Shown here one piece after another: positions 1 through 9,673 of a DNA stretch of 36,476 nt. The stretch is from an uncultured Clostridia bacterium. Its GTDB lineage: Bacteria; Bacillota; Clostridia; Christensenellales; Borkfalkiaceae. How positions within the stretch are numbered: position 1 is the first letter of the stretch; each line of letters starts with the position of its first letter. Location of the stretch: NCBI GenBank assembly GCA_947632505.1, contig CANRPN010000008.1, positions 1-36,476 of the forward strand, in the 5' to 3' direction. Under the pieces are notes generated by a model. It saw only the letters and a program-made list of their open reading frames with translations. It was not told the DNA's origin and made no database searches. The position numbers were made by a program, and so were the translations under genes.

Positions 1-678
1 ATCCGCGCGGAAGAAGAATGCGTCGGTCTTTCCGTCGCCGCCCGGCGTGCGGCAGACGGAGAGCGCGTAATCGGAGGACCGGCAGGGCGGGGACAGCGTC
101 TCGGCTCCGCACATCAGCCCGAAAGAAAGAACCTCGAACGCCGGAGTGTTCGCCTCACGCAAACCGCTCTTTGCGACATTGAGCTCCTTCCAATTTTCCG
201 AGATCCCCGTTCCGAGCCATTTGGAGACGCTCTCTTTGGCGGTCCACACACGGTAAAAGGCCGCAAGCGGGGCGTCGGACCGTGCGATCTCCTCGCGCTC
301 TTCCCGAGAAAACCAGCGTTCGGCGATCGACGCGTAATCGATCGGACGGATCTGTTCCACATCTGCACCGACGGGGAGAGAATCGGCGGCGCAGACCGCA
401 TAGTCGCCCGAATGGGAGAGATTAAAGCAAAATCCGCTGTATCCGTCGAGATACGGTTTTCCCGTTTCCGTGCGCGCAATGCGGATCTCTGTGTCCGGAA
501 CGTGCAATGTCCGCATGATTTCAAGCCGCACGGCGGCCTCCGCCACGGCGCTGCGAGCGCGGTCTTTTGCAAATTTGTTGCGGTTTATTTCGGTTCTTCG
601 CATTGCCGGGAAGCATGCGATCGCCCGCTCGGTCTCTCTTTCCGTAAGTCCGTTGAGATCGGTTATGATCAGTTTCAA
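1..678 (-). CDS. 4'-phosphopantetheinyl transferase (Sfp-type), 3' end cut by the window edge
   Basis: My reverse-strand translation (absent from the ORF track because it runs off the edge) contains LDGYSGFCFNLSHSGDYAVCAADSLPVGADVEQIRP and FYRVWTAKESVSKWLGTG, the PPTase GADVE and WxxKES motifs. Probable TTG start at 676-678 (LKLIITDLNGLTERE...) with GGAG 7 nt upstream. Confidence 0.93.
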   Translation of the reverse strand, partial: MKLIITDLNGLTERETERAIACFPAMRRTEINRNKFAKDRARSAVAEAAVRLEIMRTLHVPDTEIRIARTETGKPYLDGYSGFCFNLSHSGDYAVCAADSLPVGADVEQIRPIDYASIAERWFSREEREEIARSDAPLAAFYRVWTAKESVSKWLGTGISENWKELNVAKSGLREANTPAFEVLSFGLMCGAETLSPPCRSSDYALSVCRTPGGDGKTDAFFFRAD

Positions 679-762
679 GAGTTTTCTCCGTATTTGAGAA
701 TAGAATGGAAGGTAGTCCGCCTCCGAACGAGATCTTCTCCTTCGGAGGCGGACGGCGACCGT

Positions 763-3700
763 TTAATGTTTTTCGAAATATCCGAGTCCTTTGAGCAGTT
801 TGATAAATTTCAACATATAATCCCGCGACGTTGCCGGCCAATAGAAGCCGAGACGGAAGAGCACCTGCATCGTATAACGGTTGGATTTTCCAACGGAGAA
901 CGTTCTCTGTCCGTGCGCCATGTTCCGGTAGGCGATGACGCTCGACAGCACTTTTGCGGTGCTTTCGTCCTGTTTGGCAATTTCGAGAAGCCGGTCGTAT
1001 TCCTCCTCCTCGGCGGGACGGAGCGGAAGCCCAGCCTCGTTGAGTTCGCGGAAAAGATCGCCCATAAGAAGGCAATGGTTGTTATAGGGGTGGAATACGA
1101 CGCATGAGTTTGGCGTTTCCGAAAGACGCAGAACGGCGTCGGCAACGGAGTCGATGGGGGAGAGCTCGAAGGGCATCTCTTCTTGCGAATAAGGGTATGC
1201 CCCAATGAGACATGCCGATTTCAGCCTGCCCATAAAAGTATTGGTGAGGAAATTGATCTGATATTCTCCGTCCGATTCCCGCGGCGCCAGCGTTCCTACG
1301 CGCATGATCTTGACATCCGCACCGTCGGCGCCCGCCGAGAGGATGGCTCTTTCCGCAAGGAATTTGGAGAGAGTATATTTGGACATCTGCTTTTGCCCGA
1401 AATAGAGCTGCGTTTCCGTTATGTTTTCGACGGGACCTTTTTCGCCGACGAATATGCCGCCCACGCTCATCGTGGAGATCTGTATAAAACGGCAGTTCGC
1501 GCGCTTGCAGTATTCGAGCAAATTGATCACGCCGTAATAATTCACGTCCTCGATGTCCGTTTTTTCGGAGAAGTGCTTCACGTTTGCGGCACAGTTGATC
1601 ACGGTATCAATGGGATACCGGACGAGTTTTTCAAGATCGGCCCGCGCGGTAATATCGCCCTCTATGATCTCCAATCTTCCCGGATAATCCGCGGAGAGGG
1701 TCTTCTCGAAATAATAGAAATAGAGCGACGCCAGTCGGATCTGTGCGCTTTTTCCGTGCTTGCCGCGGAGCAGACAAAAGACCTTGCCCTCATAGTTTTC
1801 GAGGAACGTTTTGAGGATATGTATGCCGAGATATCCGCCCGCGCCCGTGAGAAGAAGATTTCCGATCGGTCTCTTTTCCCCCGCGAGGAAATTTTCGAGG
1901 GTGTTGTTCGCAAGGAGGGCGTCTATCTTGGAATAATCGAAGTTCCCGAGGTCTTCAAATTCCGATTTTATTTTGCCGTCTCCCACGAACGCCGCAAGTT
2001 TTTGCGGAGTGGGATATTTGAACACATCGCCGTACGCGAGACCGATCCCGCGCTTATCTGCCTCGATGATAATGCGGGTCGCCGTGAGGGAAGAGCCGCC
2101 GATCTCAAAGAAGTTGTCGTCGGCATAGACGTCGTCCGTTTTGAGGATCTCGGCAAAGATCTTGCAGAAAAGTTTTTCCGTTTCCGTGCGGGGAAGCGTC
2201 CCGTCTCGGCGGTCGGATTCGGGCATTGGCAAAGCCCGTACGTTCACTTTGCCATTCGGAGTGAGAGGCATCTCTTTGAGAAACACAAAGTATTGGGGCA
2301 CCATGTATTCGGCGAGTTTTTCAGATAGCGCTTCTTTGAGCTCCTTTTGGCCGAACTCTTTTTCCGCCGTATAGTAGGCGCAGAGCGCTTCCGCTGCGCC
2401 GATTTTTTTGATGAGCACGGCCGATTGTCTGATCCCGGGGATCGCGGCAAGCGCGCTTTCGATCTCGCCCGGTTCGATGCGCAGTCCACGGATCTTCACC
2501 TGCGTGTCCGTTCTGCCGAGGATGACGACGTCGCCCTCTTGCGTCCACTTGGCGTAATCGCCCGAGCGGTACACCCGTTCGCCGCAAAATTCGACGAACG
2601 CCTTCTTGGTCTGTTCTTCGAGGTGGTTGTAACCTTTCCCAACGCCCACGCCGCCGATGAGCAGTTCACCCACGACGCCTACGGGCAGAAGGTTGTCGTC
2701 GGCGTCCACAATGTATTCCCGATAGTTATAGAGCGGTTTTCCGACGCTTATCGCGTTTGCGTTCGTCAGCTCTTTGGCGTTGGAGGAGACGGTGATCTCG
2801 GTGGGGCCGTAAGTATTGAGAATGTGCGCCTTGGTGTTGTTTTTCAAGAGGCGGAGCAGAGTATCGGGATATTTTTCCCCGCCCGAAAGGATGACCTTGC
2901 AATTTTTCAGACAGGCAAGGAACGGCTCGTATTCCGTGTATTGCAGAATACGGGAGGGGGTCCCGTTGCAAACATCCACCCGGTTTTCGCGGAAAAATTC
3001 GGTAAGACTGACGGGATTGACGACCTGTTCGTCGTCGGCAATGGCGAGCGTAAGCCCGTGCGTGAGGGAGGCCATTGTCTCTTTCAGCGACATATCGAAC
3101 GCAAATGTCGTCAGCGCGCCGTAGACGGAACAATTTTGCACGACGAGGTGTATTTGCGGATTTTCCTCGACGTCGGTGAGATAGTTTGCAATGCCGAGGT
3201 GGCGGAGCATAACACCCTTGGGCCGTCCCGTGGAGCCAGAAGTGTAAATGAGATAGGCAAGATCGTCGGGATCGACGTGAACGGGAGGCTTTTCCGTATT
3301 CTTTTCCGCAAGAAGCACGTCCGCATCCAACCCGTTCGGATAGCGGGAGGCAAGCTCTTTTTCCGCGATGATGTAGTCGGCGTCGCTGTCTTCGAGGATG
3401 AGGCGGATGCGCTCCTCGGGATATTCGGGGTTGACGGGAATGAATGCGGACCCCGCTTTCATGATCCCGAGCATACAGATGATCGCCTTGGCGGTTCTCG
3501 GAAGGAGCACGGCGACGCGCTTGGTCCCGGAGCGCGAGCCGAGGGAGAGGAGCCGATTGGCGACGGCGTTGGCGCGCTCATCCGTCTCGCGGTAGGTAAA
3601 CTTCCCGTCGCGGGCAATGATCGCGCGTCTTTCGGGCGTCTTTTCCGCCTGCGCCTCGAACAGCCCGTGCAGCGTTTTTACGGGGATCTCGCCCTCGCGG

Positions 3701-6700
3701 GAGATCGAAAACGCCGCGAGTTGTTCCTTCTGCCCCGCATCGAGCAGGGAGATCTTTCTCACGGGTGCGGTGAGGTCTTCCGACATGCGCGCGCCGACAT
3801 TGCAGATCGAGCGCGCGAGCGTCTGCATGAGCGCCTTCGAATACAGAGACGGGGCGTATTGTACCGTAACGCCGGCAGCGCCGTTCTTCTTCTCGATATG
3901 GACGGCGAGTTTGAATTTTGTCTCGCTCGGCGGGAGGATCTTCTGACGGATCGGCTTACCGTCTACGACGAGCTCATCGATGACGTCAAGCTGGTATTCA
4001 TAGACGATAGTGGGCGCATAGGAATATTTTTCGCAAATTGCGGAATAGGGATAGATCTCGTTTTCGATGACAAGGCGCAGCGTTTCGCCCGTCTTTTTCA
4101 GGAACGAAAGGACGTCGGTCTTCTCCACGCTGACAGCGACGGGCAAGGTGCGCACGAACATGCCGAAGCAATTTGCGGTCCTGAGATCGCTCCTTCCGTT
4201 TGAGATGGTATTGAGGTAGACCGAGCGGCTGTTCACGAAGCGGGAGAGCGCATAGCCAGCGGCGGCGAGCCAGAACGCCGCGGGAGTTACCCCCTCCTTT
4301 GCGGCGCCCGCCGCCGCTTTTTCGGCGTCAAAGGGAAGAAATTCTTCCGCAAAGCTCTCGGCGGCCTGCTCGCGGGCGGCGTCGGGAGAGAGTTCGGAGG
4401 CAGATTCGCAGTCTTTCAGCATCTCCCCGAAGAATGTTTCGGCGCGGGCGTATTCTTCGCTGTTCTTTTTTGTTTCCTCCGCGGCGGCATAGTCGAAATA
4501 GGTATATTCTTCGGGGGGGATCTTCCCGCCCTCGTAGACCGTTTTGAGTTGATTTAAGAAGAGGTTGGCAGACGCTCCGTCGAACACGATATGATGGAAA
4601 TCCGCGAGCAGCCAGACCGCGCTCTCCGCGTCGAGAACGGCAACGCGATAGAGGGGAGGACGGGAGAGTGCAAAGGGCTGCACAAAGCAATCCGTGTAGG
4701 TTTCCGCCTCCGCGTCCGTCATAGAGAGAAGGGTGATCTCGGGGACGAGTTCGGCGGAGAAACTTTGCAGGATCTCGTCTCCCTGCACGCCGATCCCCGT
4801 TCCGAGATAGGGGTGCGCGCGCAAGACCTCGGCGACGCTGTCTTTGAGACGGCCCGCGTCGAAAGATTTCGGGAAGGCGTAAATGAGAGGAATGTTGTAG
4901 AAGGTAGAGCCGGGGCGCTTCATGCTGTCTGCATAGACGCCGAATTGGCTTGTAGAGAGGGGAACGCTGCGGCGCACGCGCTCCTCCTGTTTTTTCTCTC
5001 CGCTTCTGTTTTCCAAAAGGTATTTTTCAATTTCGTCGGAGAGCGAGAAGATGCTTGCGCCCTTCATCATTTGCCGGACGTCGCATTCATAGCCGAACAC
5101 CTTGTTGATCTCCACGGCAAGACGCAATACGGAGATGGAATTGAATCCGGACAGGAGAAGATTTTCCGTGACGGACGGCGCTTCTGCGCCGAGGATCTTC
5201 CCGACGATCTCCGCGACCATCTTTTCGAAGTAACTCATCGGCCGCTCTTTTTCGGCTTTCTTCGTTTCGGGCTTGAATTGAAGTAATTTTCTGCGGTCCA
5301 CCTTGCCGTTGACGTTGAGCGGGATCTGCGGGATCTGCGTTATGACGGACGGGATCATATAGGGCGGTTTTTCCGCGCCGATAAAGGCTTTCAGCGCGTC
5401 GGTGTCGATGGGGGAAGGCCCGCAAAGAAAGGCCGCAAGTTCCTTGCCGCCGTTTGCGGTGTCTATCGCGATCACTGCCGCGTCTTTTACGCCCTCGAAC
5501 CGGCGGATGACGCCTTCGACTTCGGGGAGTTCCACGCGGAAGCCGCGGATCTTCACTTGTCCGTCGCGGCGTCCCGCAAAGTCGAGAGCGCCGTTGGGCA
5601 ACAACCTTACGATGTCGCCCGTACGGTACATTCTGTCGTACGGTTTTTCCTGCGTGAAGGGATTGGGAAGGAATACCTCCTCCGTCTTTTCCGGGCGGTT
5701 CAAATATCCGCGGGAGACCTGCCGTCCCGCAAGATACAGTTCTCCCGCCGCGCCGACGGGAAGCCTTCTTCCCTGCGCGTCGAGGACATATACCTTGAAA
5801 TCGGAGACGGGTTTTCCGATCGGCACGCGGTGATAGAGCGCGTCGACTTTTTGTATCGTCGAAAATACAGTGCATTCGGTCGGTCCGTAGCCGTTATAAA
5901 GGGTATATCCCGCGGGCGGCGGTAAGGGAACGAGCTGTTCCCCGCCGACGGAAAGCGTTTTCAGCGTTTCGGCTTTTACGGAGGCGGCGAACGCTCTGCC
6001 GACCTGCGTCGTCATGAAGGCGTTGGTAATGCCGTTTTCGTTGAAGTAATTGCCGATCGCAATGAGATCGAGCCGGATCGCTTCGTCGAGGATGTGCACT
6101 TCCGCTCCCGACGTCAGCGCGGGATAAAGATCCATCATGCAGGCGTCGAATCCGTAACTTGCATAGGCGGCGACGCGGCTTGTCTCGTCGAGCGCGTAGA
6201 AACGCTTGTACCACGAAATAAAATCGACGAGGTTGCCGTGGTCGAGGATACAGCCTTTGGGCGTGCCCGTCGAACCCGAAGTGTAGAGCAGGATGAACGG
6301 ATCGTCCGGCAAGGGAGGAGCGGGGAGAGCCGCCGTCGGAAGGGCGGGGATCTCGTCGGTATAGAGCGTTTCGCCCGCAAATCGGCCCACGAGCTGCCGA
6401 AGAGGTCTTTCCGTGATGAGGATACGGGCGTTTGCATCCGCGATCATAAATTCGAGCCGTTCTTCGGGATAGGAGGGATCGAGAGGCTGGTAGGCGGCGC
6501 CCGCCTTCAAAACGCCGATGGAGGCGATCGCCATATATTCATTGCGCCCGATGAGCACGGAGACGATCTCTCCCCGTTTGACGCCAAGCGCGGCGAGACG
6601 GGCGGCGAGACGGTCCGAAAGATCGTCGAGCATGGAATAAGTATAGGATTTTTCACCGAACACGAGCGCGCGTTTTTCCGGCGTTTTCTTTGCCTGCGCG

Positions 6701-9669
6701 CGGAGAAGATCCACCACGCTTGTTTCGGCAGGAGGTTCCGCGGAAGTCATTTGAAACCCGTCGAGCAGGCGAAGGTCCTCCTCTCCGCACAGCTCGATCT
6801 CTTGCAGGGTTTCCGCTTTGAAGAATTGCCCGACAACGGTTTCGAACAGGCGCAGGAAGGAGCTCACGGTCTCTTTCCGATAAAGATCGCAGCGATAGCA
6901 GCAGCGCAAGGAATAGCTTTCCCCTTCCTTAAAGAGCATGAGATTGAGCTTGGAAAGCGCATTCTTTACGGGAAGATTGCGGGCGGGGATGGTCTCTCCC
7001 GCGAGAGAGAGGGTGTTGAACGAATCCGATTGGTATGCGAATAAAAATTCCGCCGAGAGACCGTATTCCTCGGCAAGTTTATGGAAGGGGTATGCGCTGT
7101 TTGCGATGGTCTCCCGGAGAGCGGCGTCGGAGTTTTTCACAAAATCGGCAACGCGGACGGTCTCGTCGAGCTTCACATAGAGAGGAAGCGTCTTTACGAA
7201 CATGCCGACCGAGCCGGCGACGGCGGCGCTTCTGCCGTGATGTACGGTATAGGCGAGGATCTCCGTCTGCCCCAAAAATTTTGCGAGCGAATATTCATAG
7301 GCGGCAATAAAGCAGCTTGCGGGCGTTACGCCGCATTGTTGCGCGAACGCCTCCGCGTCCGCAACGCGGATCGCGAGCGGGCGGATGATCTCTTCGGCGG
7401 GGCAGTCGCTCCGCTCCGCCGCTTCGCAGTCTTCGGTAAACTCGGCGGAAGCCTCCGTATTTTCAAGAGAACGGGCAAAGAAATCGCGCGCCTTCCGATA
7501 TTCCTCCGTACTTTCCGTTTGCTCCTCCACGGCATGGGACAGAAAGATCGAATACCGCTCCTCTTCGAGCGGCAGACCGCGGTAAGCGCGCGCGATCTCT
7601 CTGCCGATGACGCCGAGAGAGGTGCCATCGAAAATCAGATGGTGAAAGTCTGCGAGGAGATAGCGCGTTTGTTGCGTTTGCAGCAGCGCAAATCTGTAAA
7701 ATCCCGCTTGCGAAAGGTCAAAGGGACGCACGAACGCCCGCTTGGCGGCTTCCGCCTCTTCTTCCTTTGCCTCAATGCGTTCCATGCGGAAGTCAGACGG
7801 ACTTTTGATCATGCAGGGAACGCCGTCCCGTGTCTCGATGCGGAGATTGAGCGCGGGGTGCGCCTTTACGACGGCGCAGAGCGCCTGTTCGAGAAGCTCC
7901 TCATCTACGGAGGCGGGAAGTTCATAGGAAATGGGATTGTTGTACATGACCCCGTCCGGCGTCTTGACGCAAGCGACATAGACCCCAAGCTGTTCCGCCG
8001 TAAGGGGACTTACATCCGATTCCGCGGCTTTTGCGGCCTCATACGGATCGGCCGCTTCGGGGGAAAGGAGTGCGGCGATCCCGCGCGGCGTTCTGCCGCG
8101 GAAAACGGCGGACGCGGTGAGCGAAGGAAGCCCGCAGACGCTTTGAAGCTGCATGGCTTTGATAGAATCGCCTCCGAGCTCAAAGAAATCGTCTTCCGCA
8201 CCCACGACGCCGCAGCCGAGCACCCGCTCGAAAGCCGCCGCAAGCGTTCTTTCCGCGTCGCTTTTCGGCTCCTCATAGGCGGCCCGCCCCTTATCTTGCA
8301 CGGGCGGTTCGAGCGCCGTGCGGTCTGTTTTGCCGTTGATGTTGACGGGCATCTTGTCGAGCCGTACGAAATAGGAGGGGATCATGTATGCGGGAAGGCT
8401 CTTCATAAGCGTTTCGCGCAGGAAACGTTTGCTCAATTCCTTCTCCGAAACGTAGTAAGCCGCAAGGTAAGCCCCCGAATCCGGCGAGAAATGTTTCACC
8501 ACCGCCTGGGAGATTTCGGGGATCGCGGCAAGCGCGCTCTCGATCTCGCCCGGTTCCACGCGCTGACCGTTGATCTTGACCATCCAATCCTTGCGGTTGA
8601 CAAACAGGAGATCGCCCGAGGGGAGTTTCTTCCCGATGTCGCCCGTATGCACGATCGTCTTATCGCCGTCTTTTACAAAGACTCTGCCCGTCTCCTCGGG
8701 CATATTTTTATATCCCGCCGCAAAGACGCCGCGCAGGCAGATCTCGCCCTCCTCCCCGTCCGGTACGGGCTTGCCGTTTTCGCCGAGGAGAAGGATCTCC
8801 GCCCCCGGGAGCGGTTTGCCCACGGGCGTATTGGGATATGGACGGTCAACGAGGAAGGAGCAGACCCCGAATGCCTCGCTTTGGGAATAGCAATTATAGA
8901 CCTCGAAATTTTCTTTGTAGGTATCCGAGAGCCGTTCGCTGCCCGTGAGAACACGTTTGAGGCTGTCGCCTTTCTTTTGGAACAGTTTCAGGACCTTGGG
9001 GCTCAAAAAGCCGATCGTAATGCCGTGTTCGGCATAATATGTTTCCAGACGTCCGAGGTCGGTGCGCGTTTCGTCCGAGAGAAGATGGACGCAGCCGCCG
9101 AGCGAGAGCGTCGTGTAACACTCGACAACGCTTGCGATAAAGGTGAACGGAGCGGAAGCGCCGAAGCGGAGAGGAGAGATATCGCGGACATGAACGTTGG
9201 AGCGCTCATACGCCGCCACGAACGATTTCAGCGTGTAGACGACGCCCTTCGGTTTTCCCGTGGAACCGGAGGTATAGACGAGAAAGAGTTCGTCGTCCTC
9301 CGCGATCTCCTCCGCGGGGAACGCTTCGTCTGCTGCCCGCAGAGGGAAGAAGCCGCCGCGCGCAAGAAAAGCTCCGCCCGCGTTTTCGGCGATCATGGCG
9401 ACCCGTTTTTCGGGATAGCTTTCAAGTGCAGGGATCGCGGCCGCGCCCACGAGAAACGCGCCGAGTTCGGCGGCGAGAAAGTCCCGCGTGCGCCCCGTCT
9501 GGACGATCACGGCGCCGCCCCGTTTTACACCCGCGCTTTTCAGCTTTCTTGCCGCGTCAGAGGCGAGCAGCAGCAATTCGCGGTAAGTCGTTACGCGTTT
9601 TCCGTCGCAATCCACGACGGCAGCGCGTTCAAGGTAAGAAGGATAGAAAAACATTTGTAAGACATTCAT
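763..9669 (-). CDS. Nonribosomal peptide synthetase, A-T-C-A-T-C-A-T-R, with terminal thioester reductase
   Basis: Three AMP-binding domains (VYTSGSTGKPKG, LYTSGSTGTPKG, IYTSGSTGRPKG; A10 motifs NGKTDR, NGKVDR, NGKVNV), two condensation domains (HHLIFDG, HHIVFDG), three carrier sites (LGGDS, SGFNS, IGGSS) and a C-terminal NAD(P)-binding reductase (LLLTGAGGYLG, YTLSK). The ORF track starts at a TTG at 9687; ATG at 9667-9669 (MNVLQMFF) fits better, 4 nt after the MATE stop. Confidence 0.96.
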   Translation of the reverse strand: MNVLQMFFYPSYLERAAVVDCDGKRVTTYRELLLLASDAARKLKSAGVKRGGAVIVQTGRTRDFLAAELGAFLVGAAAIPALESYPEKRVAMIAENAGGAFLARGGFFPLRAADEAFPAEEIAEDDELFLVYTSGSTGKPKGVVYTLKSFVAAYERSNVHVRDISPLRFGASAPFTFIASVVECYTTLSLGGCVHLLSDETRTDLGRLETYYAEHGITIGFLSPKVLKLFQKKGDSLKRVLTGSERLSDTYKENFEVYNCYSQSEAFGVCSFLVDRPYPNTPVGKPLPGAEILLLGENGKPVPDGEEGEICLRGVFAAGYKNMPEETGRVFVKDGDKTIVHTGDIGKKLPSGDLLFVNRKDWMVKINGQRVEPGEIESALAAIPEISQAVVKHFSPDSGAYLAAYYVSEKELSKRFLRETLMKSLPAYMIPSYFVRLDKMPVNINGKTDRTALEPPVQDKGRAAYEEPKSDAERTLAAAFERVLGCGVVGAEDDFFELGGDSIKAMQLQSVCGLPSLTASAVFRGRTPRGIAALLSPEAADPYEAAKAAESDVSPLTAEQLGVYVACVKTPDGVMYNNPISYELPASVDEELLEQALCAVVKAHPALNLRIETRDGVPCMIKSPSDFRMERIEAKEEEAEAAKRAFVRPFDLSQAGFYRFALLQTQQTRYLLADFHHLIFDGTSLGVIGREIARAYRGLPLEEERYSIFLSHAVEEQTESTEEYRKARDFFARSLENTEASAEFTEDCEAAERSDCPAEEIIRPLAIRVADAEAFAQQCGVTPASCFIAAYEYSLAKFLGQTEILAYTVHHGRSAAVAGSVGMFVKTLPLYVKLDETVRVADFVKNSDAALRETIANSAYPFHKLAEEYGLSAEFLFAYQSDSFNTLSLAGETIPARNLPVKNALSKLNLMLFKEGESYSLRCCYRCDLYRKETVSSFLRLFETVVGQFFKAETLQEIELCGEEDLRLLDGFQMTSAEPPAETSVVDLLRAQAKKTPEKRALVFGEKSYTYSMLDDLSDRLAARLAALGVKRGEIVSVLIGRNEYMAIASIGVLKAGAAYQPLDPSYPEERLEFMIADANARILITERPLRQLVGRFAGETLYTDEIPALPTAALPAPPLPDDPFILLYTSGSTGTPKGCILDHGNLVDFISWYKRFYALDETSRVAAYASYGFDACMMDLYPALTSGAEVHILDEAIRLDLIAIGNYFNENGITNAFMTTQVGRAFAASVKAETLKTLSVGGEQLVPLPPPAGYTLYNGYGPTECTVFSTIQKVDALYHRVPIGKPVSDFKVYVLDAQGRRLPVGAAGELYLAGRQVSRGYLNRPEKTEEVFLPNPFTQEKPYDRMYRTGDIVRLLPNGALDFAGRRDGQVKIRGFRVELPEVEGVIRRFEGVKDAAVIAIDTANGGKELAAFLCGPSPIDTDALKAFIGAEKPPYMIPSVITQIPQIPLNVNGKVDRRKLLQFKPETKKAEKERPMSYFEKMVAEIVGKILGAEAPSVTENLLLSGFNSISVLRLAVEINKVFGYECDVRQMMKGASIFSLSDEIEKYLLENRSGEKKQEERVRRSVPLSTSQFGVYADSMKRPGSTFYNIPLIYAFPKSFDAGRLKDSVAEVLRAHPYLGTGIGVQGDEILQSFSAELVPEITLLSMTDAEAETYTDCFVQPFALSRPPLYRVAVLDAESAVWLLADFHHIVFDGASANLFLNQLKTVYEGGKIPPEEYTYFDYAAAEETKKNSEEYARAETFFGEMLKDCESASELSPDAAREQAAESFAEEFLPFDAEKAAAGAAKEGVTPAAFWLAAAGYALSRFVNSRSVYLNTISNGRSDLRTANCFGMFVRTLPVAVSVEKTDVLSFLKKTGETLRLVIENEIYPYSAICEKYSYAPTIVYEYQLDVIDELVVDGKPIRQKILPPSETKFKLAVHIEKKNGAAGVTVQYAPSLYSKALMQTLARSICNVGARMSEDLTAPVRKISLLDAGQKEQLAAFSISREGEIPVKTLHGLFEAQAEKTPERRAIIARDGKFTYRETDERANAVANRLLSLGSRSGTKRVAVLLPRTAKAIICMLGIMKAGSAFIPVNPEYPEERIRLILEDSDADYIIAEKELASRYPNGLDADVLLAEKNTEKPPVHVDPDDLAYLIYTSGSTGRPKGVMLRHLGIANYLTDVEENPQIHLVVQNCSVYGALTTFAFDMSLKETMASLTHGLTLAIADDEQVVNPVSLTEFFRENRVDVCNGTPSRILQYTEYEPFLACLKNCKVILSGGEKYPDTLLRLLKNNTKAHILNTYGPTEITVSSNAKELTNANAISVGKPLYNYREYIVDADDNLLPVGVVGELLIGGVGVGKGYNHLEEQTKKAFVEFCGERVYRSGDYAKWTQEGDVVILGRTDTQVKIRGLRIEPGEIESALAAIPGIRQSAVLIKKIGAAEALCAYYTAEKEFGQKELKEALSEKLAEYMVPQYFVFLKEMPLTPNGKVNVRALPMPESDRRDGTLPRTETEKLFCKIFAEILKTDDVYADDNFFEIGGSSLTATRIIIEADKRGIGLAYGDVFKYPTPQKLAAFVGDGKIKSEFEDLGNFDYSKIDALLANNTLENFLAGEKRPIGNLLLTGAGGYLGIHILKTFLENYEGKVFCLLRGKHGKSAQIRLASLYFYYFEKTLSADYPGRLEIIEGDITARADLEKLVRYPIDTVINCAANVKHFSEKTDIEDVNYYGVINLLEYCKRANCRFIQISTMSVGGIFVGEKGPVENITETQLYFGQKQMSKYTLSKFLAERAILSAGADGADVKIMRVGTLAPRESDGEYQINFLTNTFMGRLKSACLIGAYPYSQEEMPFELSPIDSVADAVLRLSETPNSCVVFHPYNNHCLLMGDLFRELNEAGLPLRPAEEEEYDRLLEIAKQDESTAKVLSSVIAYRNMAHGQRTFSVGKSNRYTMQVLFRLGFYWPATSRDYMLKFIKLLKGLGYFEKH

Positions 9670-9673
9670 TTTT

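Noticed and set aside
767-778. TTTCGAAA palindrome near the NRPS stop as a fourth LacI operator
   Set aside because: Only 8 bp, inside the end of a coding region, no adjacent promoter.
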